A DNA stretch of 64,000 nt, taken from contig NW_024041373.1 of the NCBI RefSeq assembly GCF_014851395.1, forward strand, positions 24,468,693 through 24,532,692, given 5' to 3'. Source of the DNA: Micropterus salmoides (Eukaryota; Chordata; Actinopteri; Centrarchiformes; Centrarchidae). The notes under the pieces were generated by a model that ran no database searches, was not told where the DNA came from, and saw only the letters and a list, made by a program, of their open reading frames with translations. Numbering within the stretch: position 1 is the stretch's first letter; every line of letters starts with the position of its first letter. This document shows positions 34,729 to 46,329 of this stretch, in pieces. Position numbers and translations under genes: made by a program.

Positions 34729-37700
34729 CTGAGGAAACGGCATACTTTGATAAGCTTTGTATTTTTTAACACATGCTTACAAACCTTAATTTACAAATGT
34801 TGACTGATGACGGTACATCTTTTTTGAGCTAGGTACATACTGTATGAGGAGTGAACCCAACGTTATACCAGTCTCACCTTGATCTGGACGGGGAATGAGT
34901 AGATGAGGTCATCTGGGACTCCATAGGAGTTGCCAGATGAGTAAACACCCATGGAGATGAACTCACCCTGGAACAAAAAAGAGAGAGAGAAACTAGTTAA
35001 ACTGCATTTCAAATACAATGTCGCTTATTCCAGATATCACTAATGAAATTCTTGGGATTGAGTCAACTCTTAATGCAGAAGAAGAACATCTCAGGATGTC
35101 TTGCACAGAACTGTTTATTGAAGCCTGGCTGAGAAGACTGGCATCAGTATTTCTGTGTGAATAGAGTGTATTACCAAGGCCAAATCTGAAGACTGCCTCA
35201 TGGTCCACAATATTGCTGTTTTTTGCTGGTCTAAATATATAGAGCCATACTACTGGAAGCTAGACTTAAATGCATTACCTAAGTCTCGTTGGGATCTGGA
35301 GGTCACATGTATTGCATATGACAGTCTGTAAACATCTAACATTGAAGAAATCGCCCTATATGTTCTGTCCATGGCTGCTTGGAAAAGGACTCATTCCAAA
35401 TTAGTGCTGTATATATATATAATATATCGCCAGAGCATCGTCATCGCAATGTGCTCTTGCGCAATAGACACATCGCAGAACAGTGCAATATCAATCAAGT
35501 CAAATTAACTCAACCACCTCAACTTTTGTGCTGCTTGATAGAAAAGGAAAACTTGGACAGTTCTCATTTCAAGTTTGTCAGATGTAACATCATTTACTCC
35601 GATTTAAGAGTTCTTGGATACACAATTTGTGTATATAATATATATATCTCTATATTCTCGATCAGTTGATCAATTCCTTTAGGGTGCTCAATTATTTTCA
35701 AATAGAGCAACTGAAGTAATCTGGTGAAACTTCCTGTATTTTGTCATATCACAAAATATATTGCAGAAAAGAAAAATATTGCTATGTTAGTTTTTTCCAA
35801 TATTGTGCAACCCTATTCCAAATCTACCCAGCTGTCACCATGAACACAGAGAGAGAGACAGCTGCATGAACTATTGCTAGAGAGAAGGAGGTCATTCTGT
35901 TTTTAGGTGAGTGACCTAATCGTCACCCATACCTAACCTTTACCCACATTCCCATAAGCAAAATTCCCTCACAGTTACAACTACAGTATAACAAATGTGG
36001 TGTTCACCTCAGGGGTGCCTGTCCAGATGTCTCTCATGTGGTCACAGATGGCCTTGGCTGCAGACATGGCGCTGGACAGCTTCCTGGCCTTGATGACTGC
36101 TGCGCCTCTCTGCTGCACTGTCTATAATAAAAGAACATGGACCGTTAAATGAAAATGCAGTGGCATTTGGGGCTTGTATTATTGAGTTGAGCAGCTAGTT
36201 CTGGTTTTGTTTGTCTGTTAAAGGTTTTGATATTAAGGCTGAAATGTCAGAAATCAGAAACCGCTTTATTGTCAAGTAGTTTTTTACACATCCAAGGACT
36301 TTGCTTTGGAGACTAGATGCCAGACATAAACATACTGCATATAAATTAAAATAATGAATAAAATAAGATGTACAAGTTGAGTTATGAAAGATTAAAAGTT
36401 CAGTGTGGTAGTTATTTACATGTTCAATTTTGTTGAATTTGTATTATACATTTAACATTTTCAAGGGAAGACGTGAGAGGGGTTGGGTGCACGAGAGTGT
36501 TAATGAGGGCCAGGCCTGAAGTGCCGTCAGCAGATATCTCTGGATTTTTATCAGTGGTGCACAAAACATCAAGAAATTACATTAAAAAAGCTAAACACAA
36601 ATCATTGGTCACAGGACTGAAAATGACAAGACTGTTTCATAACATATGAATAAAAATCTGATTCAACTGCTTATCATTGATAACTGCAGATATTTTGTGA
36701 CCACCGTTTGAGTCAGTGTGCATTTGTTGAACAGGCCAGGTTTAATTTTATTCTTTAATTGCATCTTTTGTCAAATAAACATCCTACATTTGATTATTTG
36801 ATTTTAGAAAATCCATCAAGAATTTTCTGTAAAATGTGAAAATATTTTTCCCGTGTCTCTGTCCAACAGAGTAGTATTTCTCTTTGACTCACAGTGATGA
36901 AACCTCCTTTAAGCCAGGCATCATCCTTGACTGCATCAAAGCAGGCGAGCTCGCTACCAGACATGTTGACCATGCAGTGGTGCACGTCTGGGTACTGGGT
37001 GGACGAGTGGTTTCCCCAGATGATGACATTTCTCACATGGGTGGCGGGAACACCACAGCGCATCGCCACCTACAGGGGCAGAGTAGAAAGAAAAATTCAG
37101 GTTTGAAGATCAGCTTAGACAAAGCGTGAGTATGCTTAACTACAAAAAAATAAAACATAAAAAGTCTAAATGAATGCACCTGAGAGCGAGCCCTGTTGTG
37201 GTCCAGACGGGTGAGGCAGGAGAAGTTCTCTTTTGGGATGGAGGGAGCAGATTTGGCTGCAATCAGACAGTTGGTGTTGGCAGGGTTTCCCACAACCAGC
37301 ACCTGGAAAAAACACACACACACACACACACACGTAATTCAAAGTAAACTGATGGTAGTAACAGATTACACTATATTTTTTATATTTACTTGATTAAAAG
37401 CAGCTGTCAGTTTATATCTTATTCTTACAATAGTGGTTTAAAAGAAACAGACTTGTAATATGCTTAATATCATAAAAAGGGACAAAAAAACACAATTAAG
37501 CATTAGAAAATAAACTGTATTATGTTGCCATGTCTGCAACATACCCATTGCTCTGAACAATTAGAATCAGCCGAGCAGTAACAAAAAATGAAAAACTATA
37601 AGGAACATTTCTACATTCTTGAAAACAATGTAACACAAGCAACTTAGCCAGGAGAATGAATGAATGAATGAATTAGCATGCATAAAGTCCTGTATCATTA

Positions 37701-40700
37701 CCTTGACGGTCTTTTTGGCGTACTTCTCCAGGGCTGATCCCTGGCTCTTGAAGATGGCCACGTTGGCTTTGAGCAGGTCCTTCCTCTCCATGCCCTCCTT
37801 CCTTGGCATGGAGCCCACCAAGATGGCTGCATCCAGGTCCTTGAAGGCCACTTCCTCCTTGTCAGTGGGGACAATCTCTGTGGAAAGAGAACGTTAATGT
37901 TTGTTCCTGTGGTTGACATTTACCCTCAAAATCTCAATCGCCAAGCCCTAAAATAAATTTTCAGGCAGATTCCCACTTGACTGGAGCCAAGAACACTATA
38001 AGGACAAAAGTACTGAGACACATCCACATTACTTTTATGACATCCATAGTCATTAATATGAAGTTGGTTCCCCCTTTGCAGCAATGATAGCTTCCACTCT
38101 TCTGGGAAGGCTTTCTACAAGTTGGAGCTTGTCTGTGGGAAATTTTGCCCATTCATCCAGAAGAGCATTTGTGAGGTCTGATATTGATGTTGGATGAGAG
38201 AGCCTGGCTCACAATCTCCGTTTTAGTTCATCCCAAAGGTGTTGAGGTCAGGGCTCTGTGCAGGGCCAATCAAGTTCTTCCACCCCAAACTGCGAAAAAC
38301 ATTTCTTTATGGAGCTGGCTTTGTGCATGGGGGCACAGTCATTTTGAAAAGGTCAAACACAAACTGTCGGAAGAACTATTTTCTAAAATTGTATGCTGTA
38401 GCATTATTTATGTGGGTGGCAATGGTGCAGTGGATAAGCCACATACCTTTGGTGTGGGAGACCAGGGTTGGATTCCCCCTGTAACACATCCACCAATGTG
38501 TCTCTGAGCAAAACACTTAATCCATAGGGGCTCCAGAGCCATGCGACCTCTGACCTATACGGCAACTGTAAGTTGCTTTGGATAAATGAGTAAAAGTAAA
38601 TTTATTGTAGCATTATTTCCCTTAACAAAGATCACACCATGAAGAAACAGCCCCTAGGGCCCTGTAAGGTCAGAGGTGTCACAGTACTTTTGTCCATACA
38701 GTGTAGGTAGTCTATGTTAATAAAGATCATTTGTGTAACTTGTTAGCTCATATTAGTGCTGTCTATTGGCCAGGTCTCCGCTGTAAAACATGTTCTCAGT
38801 TGGATTTGCTGACAAAGGTTAACAATGATCTTGTTCATACACTCCCTATAACAATAACACCAGAGTATACAAAGTACACAGCTAAAGTCTTGTCTGTCCA
38901 CATGGTCTACAATTCATCACAATTTCCATCCTAACTCATTCGAAACCAAACTTAATGGAAAGTTTTTCATCATTTCTAAATCATTCAACCATAAACTTTT
39001 GGATTTCTTTTATTTTGGACGCATCACATGTGTGACCAGTATTGTACTCTATGGCAGTGCCTAGGACTCTATGGCCCATCTCAGTGCATGAAGCGTTGTC
39101 TTTGCAGCACAGTTAGTTAATACAGGGGCCTCTCACAGCCCCTGTCCAAACAAAGAAAAGGACAGCACCAATTCAAAGGAAAAATTCCAGGTCACAATGG
39201 AGATGGCATATAATGGCGCCTCACGACTGATGTCATGACAGAGGTTACAGCGATAACACGGAAAAACCTAGTGGGAAAGTCCTAATCCTCTTCTTATAGT
39301 GACACATGTTTGTTTCTCAGAATAAAAGCATTTGATTAAACCAAGGAAAATGTATCCGTCTTCTCCAAAATTTAGGAGAGCTGCATAGCTGTAAGTGTTG
39401 ATTAAAAACAACAACAGGCTCCTTCAATGATATAGACTGATTCAAAAATCTTGTGGCTGATTTTGGCTGGGATAACCGCTCCATCTACAAAACTGCGCCA
39501 CAAAAAAACAAGATCTAACAATTTATACTTATTTGAAAACACGGAGATCAAGTTCAGCTGCAAGATTTGTTTGTTATGCAGCCACCATAATAGCGTTTGT
39601 TCATCCAATACTTTGCATATTCAGTAATTTCAAATAAATGTTGTTATGCACAATCCTTGATGTTGTGGCCAAATGGCACAATTTGTGTAAAAAAAAGAGT
39701 GATTTTGAGATGCTTAATAAATACAGCCTTGGGTCCTTCCATTCAAAGTGTTTGCTCAGAAACAATGAGTGGAATAACAACATTGTAACTTTTAGAGTAG
39801 ATTTATTCTTATTCTTATTTATTCAATTCTCTGGGGCCCAACATGCAGAACTTGTATGCAGTCATACAACTTCTACATGTTAAATGTAAAGCACATTAAA
39901 TAAAACGGTCCACTATATCTTTAACCCACAATGCTTAAGACAGAGGCCAGAGGTACAGTTATAGGGGGAGGGAATAATAATAATAACAATAAGTTATTAT
40001 TACTAATACATGAGTCATTGTAAGAGTGATACGTATTTATTAAAATGATAGTATCAGTGCAAGAAAATCTTCTAAACCCCACGGCTACAATAATATTTGT
40101 GTACATGAACATGAAATCAGGACCCTAACACAGAAATATCACATATATAGTATTATACACTGCACAGTGAATTGATTTAAGTATCACAGACAGTGTGTAC
40201 AGACTACCTTTTCAAAAACAAACAGAGCAGCATGCGCCTTCATTAAAATAGAACAAAAGCTATAAACTGGCTAAAAGCAGACGCCCTCAGAGCACATAAA
40301 ATAGTTTCAACCTATGATAACTCTGTTTAACTCCAAATAGCTTCTACAAAAACAGCAACTTGTAAAGTCAAGTCCATATTCTACATGTTTAATAAAATCT
40401 ATGATATTTTATGCCAGTATGTCAATAACCTATACAGACAATATCATGTAATTTGTCCCACCCTTAAAAAGTTACCTCTCAGAAGTGGGAGGGCACAGTC
40501 TTGCAGCTCCATGACAACACCTTCCAGGACTGGCAACATGGGCGTAATGTCCAAAAGGAGCAAAATGACAGGCTGACAGAAGGAGCAGGGAAGGAAGAAG
40601 GCAAGTGGGGTGAATGGTATGAAATTAATAAAACATGCTGAACTGAATTTAAATGCACTTAAATCATAATTCCCATGTATAATGACAGGACAGTGTGGGA

Positions 40701-41699
40701 CTTAGCTGTCTTTGGAACAGAGTGTGAAGACGTAAGTAAGCCATGTGGCTCACTGACTGTGCCGTGTGGCTAATGGATCAAGTGGTTTTAAAGTTGGCCT
40801 AAGACTCTTGGCACAAGATCTATTTAATTTACTTCAAGGGCAATCCTGCCTTGTCCCAGGGTGCGTGCAATCTGATCAATTCCCAACATTTGTTCAATGT
40901 CACCCTTAAATTTGACCTGGAAAACTTGTGATATTCACAGCTGTTCACTGGGGGTCGTCAGTATGTATGTCTTGTGACGCTGCCCTTACACTTCCTAATG
41001 AGATAAGGGAATTGAGTGTTTTACGTGAGCAAGACAAAGCCCTTATTTACCTGATCTTTGCCAAAGACATCTCCCTTGGCAATGCTGAACAACAGGGAAT
41101 AGGCAATCTGCCCAGCAGCGCCAGTCACCAGAACTCTAATAGGCTCAGACTGCAAGACACAAGGCAAAGAACACTGCTTTTAGTACTATTAGCATTGATT
41201 TTATGTCTTTAAAAGGTGTAAAAGTGACAGTTTAATTGTCCAGCACACTGCAGGCTGGGTGTCTATTCTTGTCAACAGGATTTACTAAAGCAAGGGGGTG
41301 TCAGTTCAAAAATAGACTCTGTGCCTTCCATACAGGACTCTCTGTTACATAACAAAACCAGGATATACTTAGGTTATCAGGTTCATCGCCATCTTTACCA
41401 TTCACTCAACAGCATTCATTCAAAATTAGCCAAGTAGTAAATTATAAACGCGTTACATGCCTATATGGCTGAGTTTTTAAAAAAACAAACGAATGAGTCC
41501 CAAGGGGGCTTGGTTACATCATGCAGAGCCAGACTACTGTATAATTATCGTTAAAATCAATTTGCATGGCAGACTTTGACGAACTTTGTGAACTGTTTAC
41601 TGGATCAACTGGAATAACTGCGGTTTTATCTGCGTTAAAATCTGCATTAACGTTACTAAAAACAAAATAATCGATACATTTGCTGGCCCTACTCACCAT
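34606..41699 (-). CDS. mdh1: cytosolic malate dehydrogenase, complete, nine coding exons
   Basis: Mdh1 interconverts malate and oxaloacetate with NAD(H) in the cytosol as part of the malate-aspartate shuttle. Exons 41699-41697, 41149-41051, 40572-40476, 37877-37702, 37302-37180, 37069-36893, 36121-36008, 34967-34878 and 34728-34606 join in frame into 1002 nt: 333 codons and a TGA stop, the family's normal length. The sequence shows the NAD-binding loop GAAGQIA (11-17), substrate-binding Arg92 and Arg98 in GSMPRKEGMERKD, NPANTN (131-136), the catalytic pair Asp159 and His187 (LDHNRA and NHSSTQYPD) and Arg162. All junctions are GT-AG. No truncation or missing catalytic residue is seen. The stop context and a 21-codon downstream extension suggest a readthrough form (see findings). 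The teleost paralogue label (aa or ab) cannot be assigned. Confidence 0.98.
34878..34967 (-). CDS. mdh1: mdh1 coding exon 8
   Basis: 90 nt, 30 codons, GEFISMGVYSSGNSYG to FPVQIK. The acceptor is ttttttgttccag and the donor gtgaga. It covers residues 264-293. Confidence 0.97.
35402..35815. mobile_element. hAT-type non-autonomous element (414 bp) with exact 8-bp duplication
   Basis: Ends TAGTGCTGTATA and (reverse complement) TAGGGTTGCACAATA. Flanked on both sides by TTCCAAAT (35394-35401 and 35816-35823). It lies in mdh1 intron 7. No transposase. Confidence 0.88.
36008..36121 (-). CDS. mdh1: mdh1 coding exon 7
   Basis: 114 nt, 38 codons, TVQQRGAAVIKARKLSSA to DIWTGTPE. The acceptor ttattatag is pyrimidine-poor but correctly placed. 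The donor is gtgaac. Confidence 0.97.
36893..37069 (-). CDS. mdh1: mdh1 coding exon 6, catalytic histidine
   Basis: 177 nt, 59 codons, VAMRCGVPATHVRNVIIWG to DDAWLKGGFIT. It contains the proton-relay His187 in NHSSTQYPD. The donor is gtgagt. Confidence 0.97.
37180..37302 (-). CDS. mdh1: mdh1 coding exon 5, catalytic aspartate
   Basis: 123 nt, 41 codons, VLVVGNPANTNCLIAAKS to LDHNRARSQ. It holds Asp159 and Arg162 of the active site. An (AC)n run lies immediately upstream of its acceptor (37311-37333). Confidence 0.97.
37311..37333. repeat. (AC)n microsatellite
   Basis: Perfect run 9 bases upstream of the mdh1 exon 5 boundary, inside the acceptor region of intron 4. Confidence 0.9.
37702..37877 (-). 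CDS. mdh1: mdh1 coding exon 4, substrate-binding arginines
   Basis: 176 nt. It completes a split Glu codon, then IVPTDKEEVAFKDLD to YAKKTVK. GSMPRKEGMERKD provides Arg92 and Arg98 on the mobile loop. The acceptor is tctctttccacag and the donor gtaatg. Confidence 0.97.
37994..38703. mobile_element. Tc1/mariner-type element remnant with nested SINE
   Basis: 28-nt terminal inverted repeats (37994-38021, 38676-38703; 26-27 matches; ends CACTATAAGGACAAAAGTA and its complement). The interior (38065-38370, minus strand) is the decayed C-terminal part of a DDE transposase, with the NALLDEW-like and KGGT-like tail broken by stops and frameshifts. It is interrupted by a SINE. It lies in mdh1 intron 3. 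Confidence 0.85.
38397..38618 (+). mobile_element. tRNA-derived SINE with exact 13-bp target duplication
   Basis: TGTAGCATTATTT occurs at 38397-38409 and 38606-38618. Between them lies a tRNA-like head (GGTGCAGTGGATAAG; GACCAGGGTTGGATTCC), then CTGAGCAAAACACTTAATCC, CGACCTCTGAC and a GTAAGTTGCTTTGGATAAAT tail. The insertion is younger than the host DNA transposon. Confidence 0.92.
38704..40475. other. remainder of mdh1 intron 3
   Basis: No exon. AT-rich, with an (AAT)n-like patch at 39976-39995. Nothing further recognised. Confidence 0.65.
40476..40572 (-). CDS. mdh1: mdh1 coding exon 3
   Basis: 97 nt, PVILLLLDITPMLPVLEG to DCALPLLR plus the first base of Glu67. It contains the Asp of the NAD ribose-binding strand (LLLLDI). 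The donor is gtaact. Confidence 0.96.
41051..41149 (-). CDS. mdh1: mdh1 coding exon 2, NAD-binding loop
   Basis: 99 nt, 33 codons, SEPIRVLVTGAAGQIAYS to GDVFGKDQ. It follows directly on the initiator Met encoded at the end of exon 1. It carries the dinucleotide-binding GAAGQIA. Confidence 0.97.
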
Positions 41700-41731
41700 T
41701 TCCAAACGATAACTTAGCTCGGACAGCGATC

Positions 41732-41763
<32 letters not shown>

Positions 41764-41790
41764 CCTCTAGCTCAAGCCGGAGGTCACTCC
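41697..41790 (-). CDS. mdh1: mdh1 exon 1: leader and initiator ATG only
   Basis: The donor gtgagt (41696-41691) follows directly on the ATG at 41699-41697, so exon 1 supplies only Met. The leader contains a (GA)n run (TC repeat at 41732-41757 on the plus strand). The transcription start, and hence the right edge, is approximate. Confidence 0.8.
41732..41757. repeat. (TC)13 microsatellite in the mdh1 leader
   Basis: Perfect CT/TC run about 33 bases upstream of the initiator ATG (GA on the transcript strand). Confidence 0.9.
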
Positions 41791-42489
41791 TATTTAAATC
41801 CGCAGCTGATCACGACACTTGTAACACTCTGACGGCAGACTTACGATCCAGGACATTTGTAGTTTTTTTTTTATGGTTAGTGTAGTCCTTTATCAAAAAA
41901 ACCCAACACAAGTTATACAGTAGTAAGTAGTTTTTAGTAATGTTACTATTATCTATACTGTACAAACAGGCTACATGATATCGCTATTTATTGAGCTTTC
42001 TGGTTACACAACAGGCTGTTGGAGGATCGCTAATGAGCTAACTTAGCTAGCTGGTTAGCTTAGCCTATAAAGTACCGCTTGTTGTTGCTTAGCGACCTGT
42101 GTCCAGCTCTGGTCCAGCTGCAGCAAAGAGCCAGCTAGCATCGAGAGTTACAGTTTGTTAGTTAACGTAACGTTAGCTACTCGTTAGGAAGGCAGACAGA
42201 CGACCAAAGGGTGTTTAGAAGGACCTCACAGCGATAAATGGCGTTATCATAGGTTATCGATATGAAATTAAACAGGTAACGTTAACGTTAGCAGGTTGTA
42301 AGTTTGGTAAGTTTGGTTAATGCTAACGTTATCGAACAGCGAGTGGCGTTCACGTGTCATCCCAATTAAACTATAAGTGTTTGCGGTGAAAGTCGTGTTT
42401 TGAGTTTTGTAGTGACCCTTAATGGTAAGCTAAACAGCCTAGGAGAGAGCACGAAAAGGTCTGCGGTTTTCGTCACTGGAATAACATAG
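41760..42489. promoter_or_regulatory. probable divergent promoter between mdh1 and a plus-strand gene
   Basis: This segment separates the mdh1 leader from a plus-strand splice donor (ACATAG|gtaagt at 42489/42490). It is enriched in CpG and in GTTAACGTTA-type motifs compared with flanking introns, and has a CCAAT (42362-42366) and a CACGTG E-box (42351-42356). In other vertebrates MDH1 is head to head with WDPCP, which makes a shared promoter likely. Motif content is only suggestive. Confidence 0.5.
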
Positions 42490-42960
42490 GTAAGTTAAGT
42501 TGACGATCACCTGTCTTGTGTATTTCTCTGCCTGTCTAACTCTCTCTACCACTCATTTTTATCTGAATGCTAGATTACATGGTGGTGTTTAGCAGTCAAA
42601 CATAGGATAACTCAAATGTGCTGATTTCGCTTAAATTCTTATTGCTTAAACGTTTTATGTTTAGCTCTCAAGGTGGTTTTTTAGTTAAAACGCGAACAAA
42701 TAACAACCAGAGCCATTTGGTCTTGCGCGTTTAAGGACTGACTTACTAAGTGAATGACTTCCAGTATATCTTTATTCTTCCAGCGCTGTTAATTGTTCTT
42801 TTACCCTGGATATGTAATGTATCCACTGCATGCAACACAAAATCAGTTTGCACATCAAGGTTTTGCAGTTTTGATCTGTTGTTTTCAAAGCAGTCTCCTC
42901 ATCTTTGTTTCTGCAGCAAAGGTGGCATAAAGTGTTCCTTTCTATTATCTTGTTTTTCAG

Positions 42961-42992
42961 TTGAGAGGACTCCTATAGAGGCCAAGTGTTAG
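42961..42992 (+). other. candidate 32-nt untranslated exon of the divergent gene
   Basis: A good acceptor (tcttgtttttcag) and a donor (TTAG|gtgagc) bracket 32 nt with no start codon. With the candidate exon ending at 42489 it would form a short spliced leader. By vertebrate gene order the gene would be wdpcp, but no Wdpcp peptide was found in this window. Confidence 0.35.
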
Positions 42993-45137
42993 GTGAGCAT
43001 GGTTATCAATATTTCATGGCCTCATTACAGGCTCATTACATGACTTGAACAAACAGCAGAGGAGATGGTGTTACACCTGTCTGGTGTCAGACTATGGGCT
43101 CATTGTAGGCTAGCTTGACTGGCTGTCTGCAGGGTTAAAGCACTGTGCCAAATGATAAACAGATTATTCTGAAGTGTTGGTGTTTGTAGCATGAGCATTA
43201 GTTTCTAATGTGGTTTTGAATTGGCTGTGTACTAGAGACAGTATTTGAGGTTAATTGTAGACAGCAAGGTCGGGTAGTCAGATTTTCAAATAACAAAATA
43301 ATAATTGCGCTTACAAGCAGAGATACGTTAAGTGACATAATGTTAAATTATCATCATCATTTGAGACCAGATATAAGAGTCTGGTTATTATATTATTAAA
43401 AGCTCCATTACAGTTCAGTTCTTGTATGACTTTTCTGGTGGAGAGCGACCACCGGAGGTGTCAGTATGCCTCAGCCGAAGTGATTTTCACTGAACAAAAT
43501 ATAAAAATTATGTGGGATCTGTACCAAACCCTTATGTCTGGAGAATTTGATTTGGTTGCTGGGGCGTCTTTGTAGCACCATAATGCTTGTATGGTGACAC
43601 ATTTTACCTTTTATCAAAAAATTGTGGATATTGCACTTGGCCATGGTACAATTTAGATAATATTTTGACTAATTGTTCAGCCCATGAGTACCACGATGGC
43701 ACCAATAGTACCATACCTAAAACATTATTATATTGTCACATTGAACATTTTGAGTTTACATCCTTAATTGAATCAATTTATTGTAAAAAAAAAATAAAAA
43801 TAGGTGCACATTTACTGTATTTGTTGGAATGAATGGATGAGTAGAATAAAAAATATCTTTGACATATTGATGGACAACTGATGCCCGTGATGACACACAG
43901 CAGATCCTGTCCAGTTATCAGGAAGCAGGAGGTGAGCAACAGGTAATAAGTTGCAGAACTGCTGTTCTGCTGGGGGCTCTGACCTTTGACCTTTTGCATG
44001 GAGGCTTACAAAAGGAAAATTTCCCAACGTCAGTCAATAAAACATCACTAACACAAATAGCTACATATCCTCCACATCCCCTTTGCAAGAGACGGATTTG
44101 TTGGAGACTCTTAGAGTCTGTTAAATTTTATGCAAAAACAATTTTACTGTTAGATGGTATGCAGTTTGATGGAAAAGAGTAAATGTTTTTAAGCCTTATA
44201 AGTTGAATTTGGTTTACTGATGGTGCTGCTGTGAAGACCATGTTGGATCAATTATTTGCCGCTCTCATTCTCTGTCATGTGAAAGGTCTTTTAATAATAT
44301 TTTCCTTTTTGTCCAACATCCCCGCTGTTGTCTCTCAAACTAATGGCAGAGAAATGAACCACGGCCAGCAACAATTCTCCATCCAAAGCCCAAAATTGTC
44401 CTTGTTTTTCATGTCTCCACCTGCCAGTGACAGGGCCTGACACGAACGCTTCCCTTTCAAAAGGCTCTGTGTGTAAAAACCTGATTCAGAGCTGTTTGAA
44501 GCAGCTGCCACAGCCTGGCAGTGTTCCCCTCAGCTCCAGTTACAATTTTACCCCTCTGTGCAGTATGTGCTTGGGTCTGTTATGTGTGTCATCTAGGGCA
44601 AACAGGTGCTCACAGCTGTCTGTTGGCTGTCGTAGTGGTGTGTGATCACACTGTGGGTATATTACGTTGATTGGTAGGGCCTTGAAAAATGCTGTAGTCT
44701 TCTTTTGATTATCCTTTTTTGTTTTTTTTGTAACAACAATGGTTGTTTATAGCTAGCAGTTAGCAATAAAATGCTAATCTAAGGTAGGTATCAGTTAAAT
44801 GATTACCTGTGTTTTGCTTGTATGTGGTCCTTCTCCATGCAAAGTTGACATGCCAATAAAATGTAGTGAATTCAATGGATCAAAATGTTATCCAGGCCTT
44901 AAAAGCATCTTATCATCTCATCTCTAGTGTCTTTTAAGTCATTATTATAATTTAAGTACTGTGTGGTTCACTCTTATCAACCTTGTTTCCATCTGTAACA
45001 GGTAGCTGTTTTCAGGGAGGAAACTCTTAATAAACCCAGTATAAGGGCAAACAGCCAAAGTTAGCATCTAGGTGGGGAAATGGTGGAGCATTTAGAGTCT
45101 AAGGAGCCAGATATATCCTTCAGAAGTTGGTGGAGAC

Positions 45138-46288
45138 TAGGGCTGTACATAACGATCATTTTTCAAGTCGATTAACCTAACGATAATTTTTTCGACGACT
45201 AATTTGTGTATTCTCGAGAACAAAAAGTTGCCTATTACTCGACTAACATAGCAATTTATCCAAAATAAATATCAAAAACATGTCTAATAAATAATATTTT
45301 GTTCAATTAGAGCTGAACGATTAATCGTTTTCAAATCCAAATTGCGATTTGAAAGAACGCGATAAGCTAGTCGTGAAGACGGCGATGTAGGTTAATTATA
45401 CAGTGCATCTGACCCGTTTTAAAACGGTCATGCATTTGCAAATTCATTTCATTGTCATCCTTGTGTGACAGATCTGCTTGCCAATCACAAGTGCCATGCG
45501 CCTCCTGTTACGTTACGGTCCTACTCACCAATCGGAGCGGACACAGGGCGTGTACATTTTACAACAACAAACGAAACTAGATGAAAACGTGTGGGATAAT
45601 GGACCCATCCAAACAAACACAGGCAGCAACTGTCCCGGGATCAACTCGCACTGAAGTGTTTCAGCGGCGGCGCGTTTAGCCTACACGTTGTTAACGTGAT
45701 GTTCATTTCATTGTCATTTTGTGTGCTTCAACTAAAGATAAGAGCTCTCTGTGAGCCCGTTCCTCTCCGCTCTGTGCGGGCTACGTATCCTACATGGAGC
45801 ATTTAAGAATAAGAGCGTTTTGACCGTCTGATTTTGCTGACTTGTTCAGATTTTGCTTATTTTTTCAGTTGTCCTTGATTTTTGTCTACTTTGGTAAAGT
45901 AGGCTACGTAGTTAAATTGTGTCTTTTTTTTTGGTCTGTTTTAACTGTGTTTCTTGTTGATATACGATCGAGAATCTGCAATGGGTGTTTTATTTTGTTG
46001 CTATTCTGTGTCTGACTTCCTTTCTGGTCCATCTGCTCTGTGCTGCTTGACACGGCTTTAGTCAAAAATAGACTGGCACTGAATATTGAATTTTAAAAAT
46101 GAATAAATAAAAATGGAATCGCAATATATGGCAGAAAAATCTCAATCTTTCAGCCCCACTGTTGAGTGTCTGGCTAAAACACTCCCAAAGGCCAGGACTT
46201 GTAGCTGGAGCTTGTCCGGGGGAATCCACTAACACCGGAGTCGACGTATTTACGTAATCGATTACATCGACGAATCGCCTCAGCCCTA
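45138..46288. mobile_element. hAT-type element (outer) with a second element nested inside
   Basis: Ends TAGGGCTGTACATAACGAT and (reverse complement) TAGGGCTGAGGCGATTCGT. Flanks GTGGAGAC and GTGGAGAG match at 7 of 8, a near-perfect 8-bp duplication. No transposase is visible. Confidence 0.8.
45308..46158. mobile_element. nested hAT-like element (inner)
   Basis: Starts TAGAGCTGAACGATTAATCG and ends (reverse complement) TGGGGCTGAAAGATTGAG, a related but distinct terminal sequence lying wholly within the outer element. Target duplication is unclear. Confidence 0.65.
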
Positions 46289-46329
46289 GTGGAGAGGAAC
46301 ACAAAACTAAAAGAGGAGTGAAAATTGGA

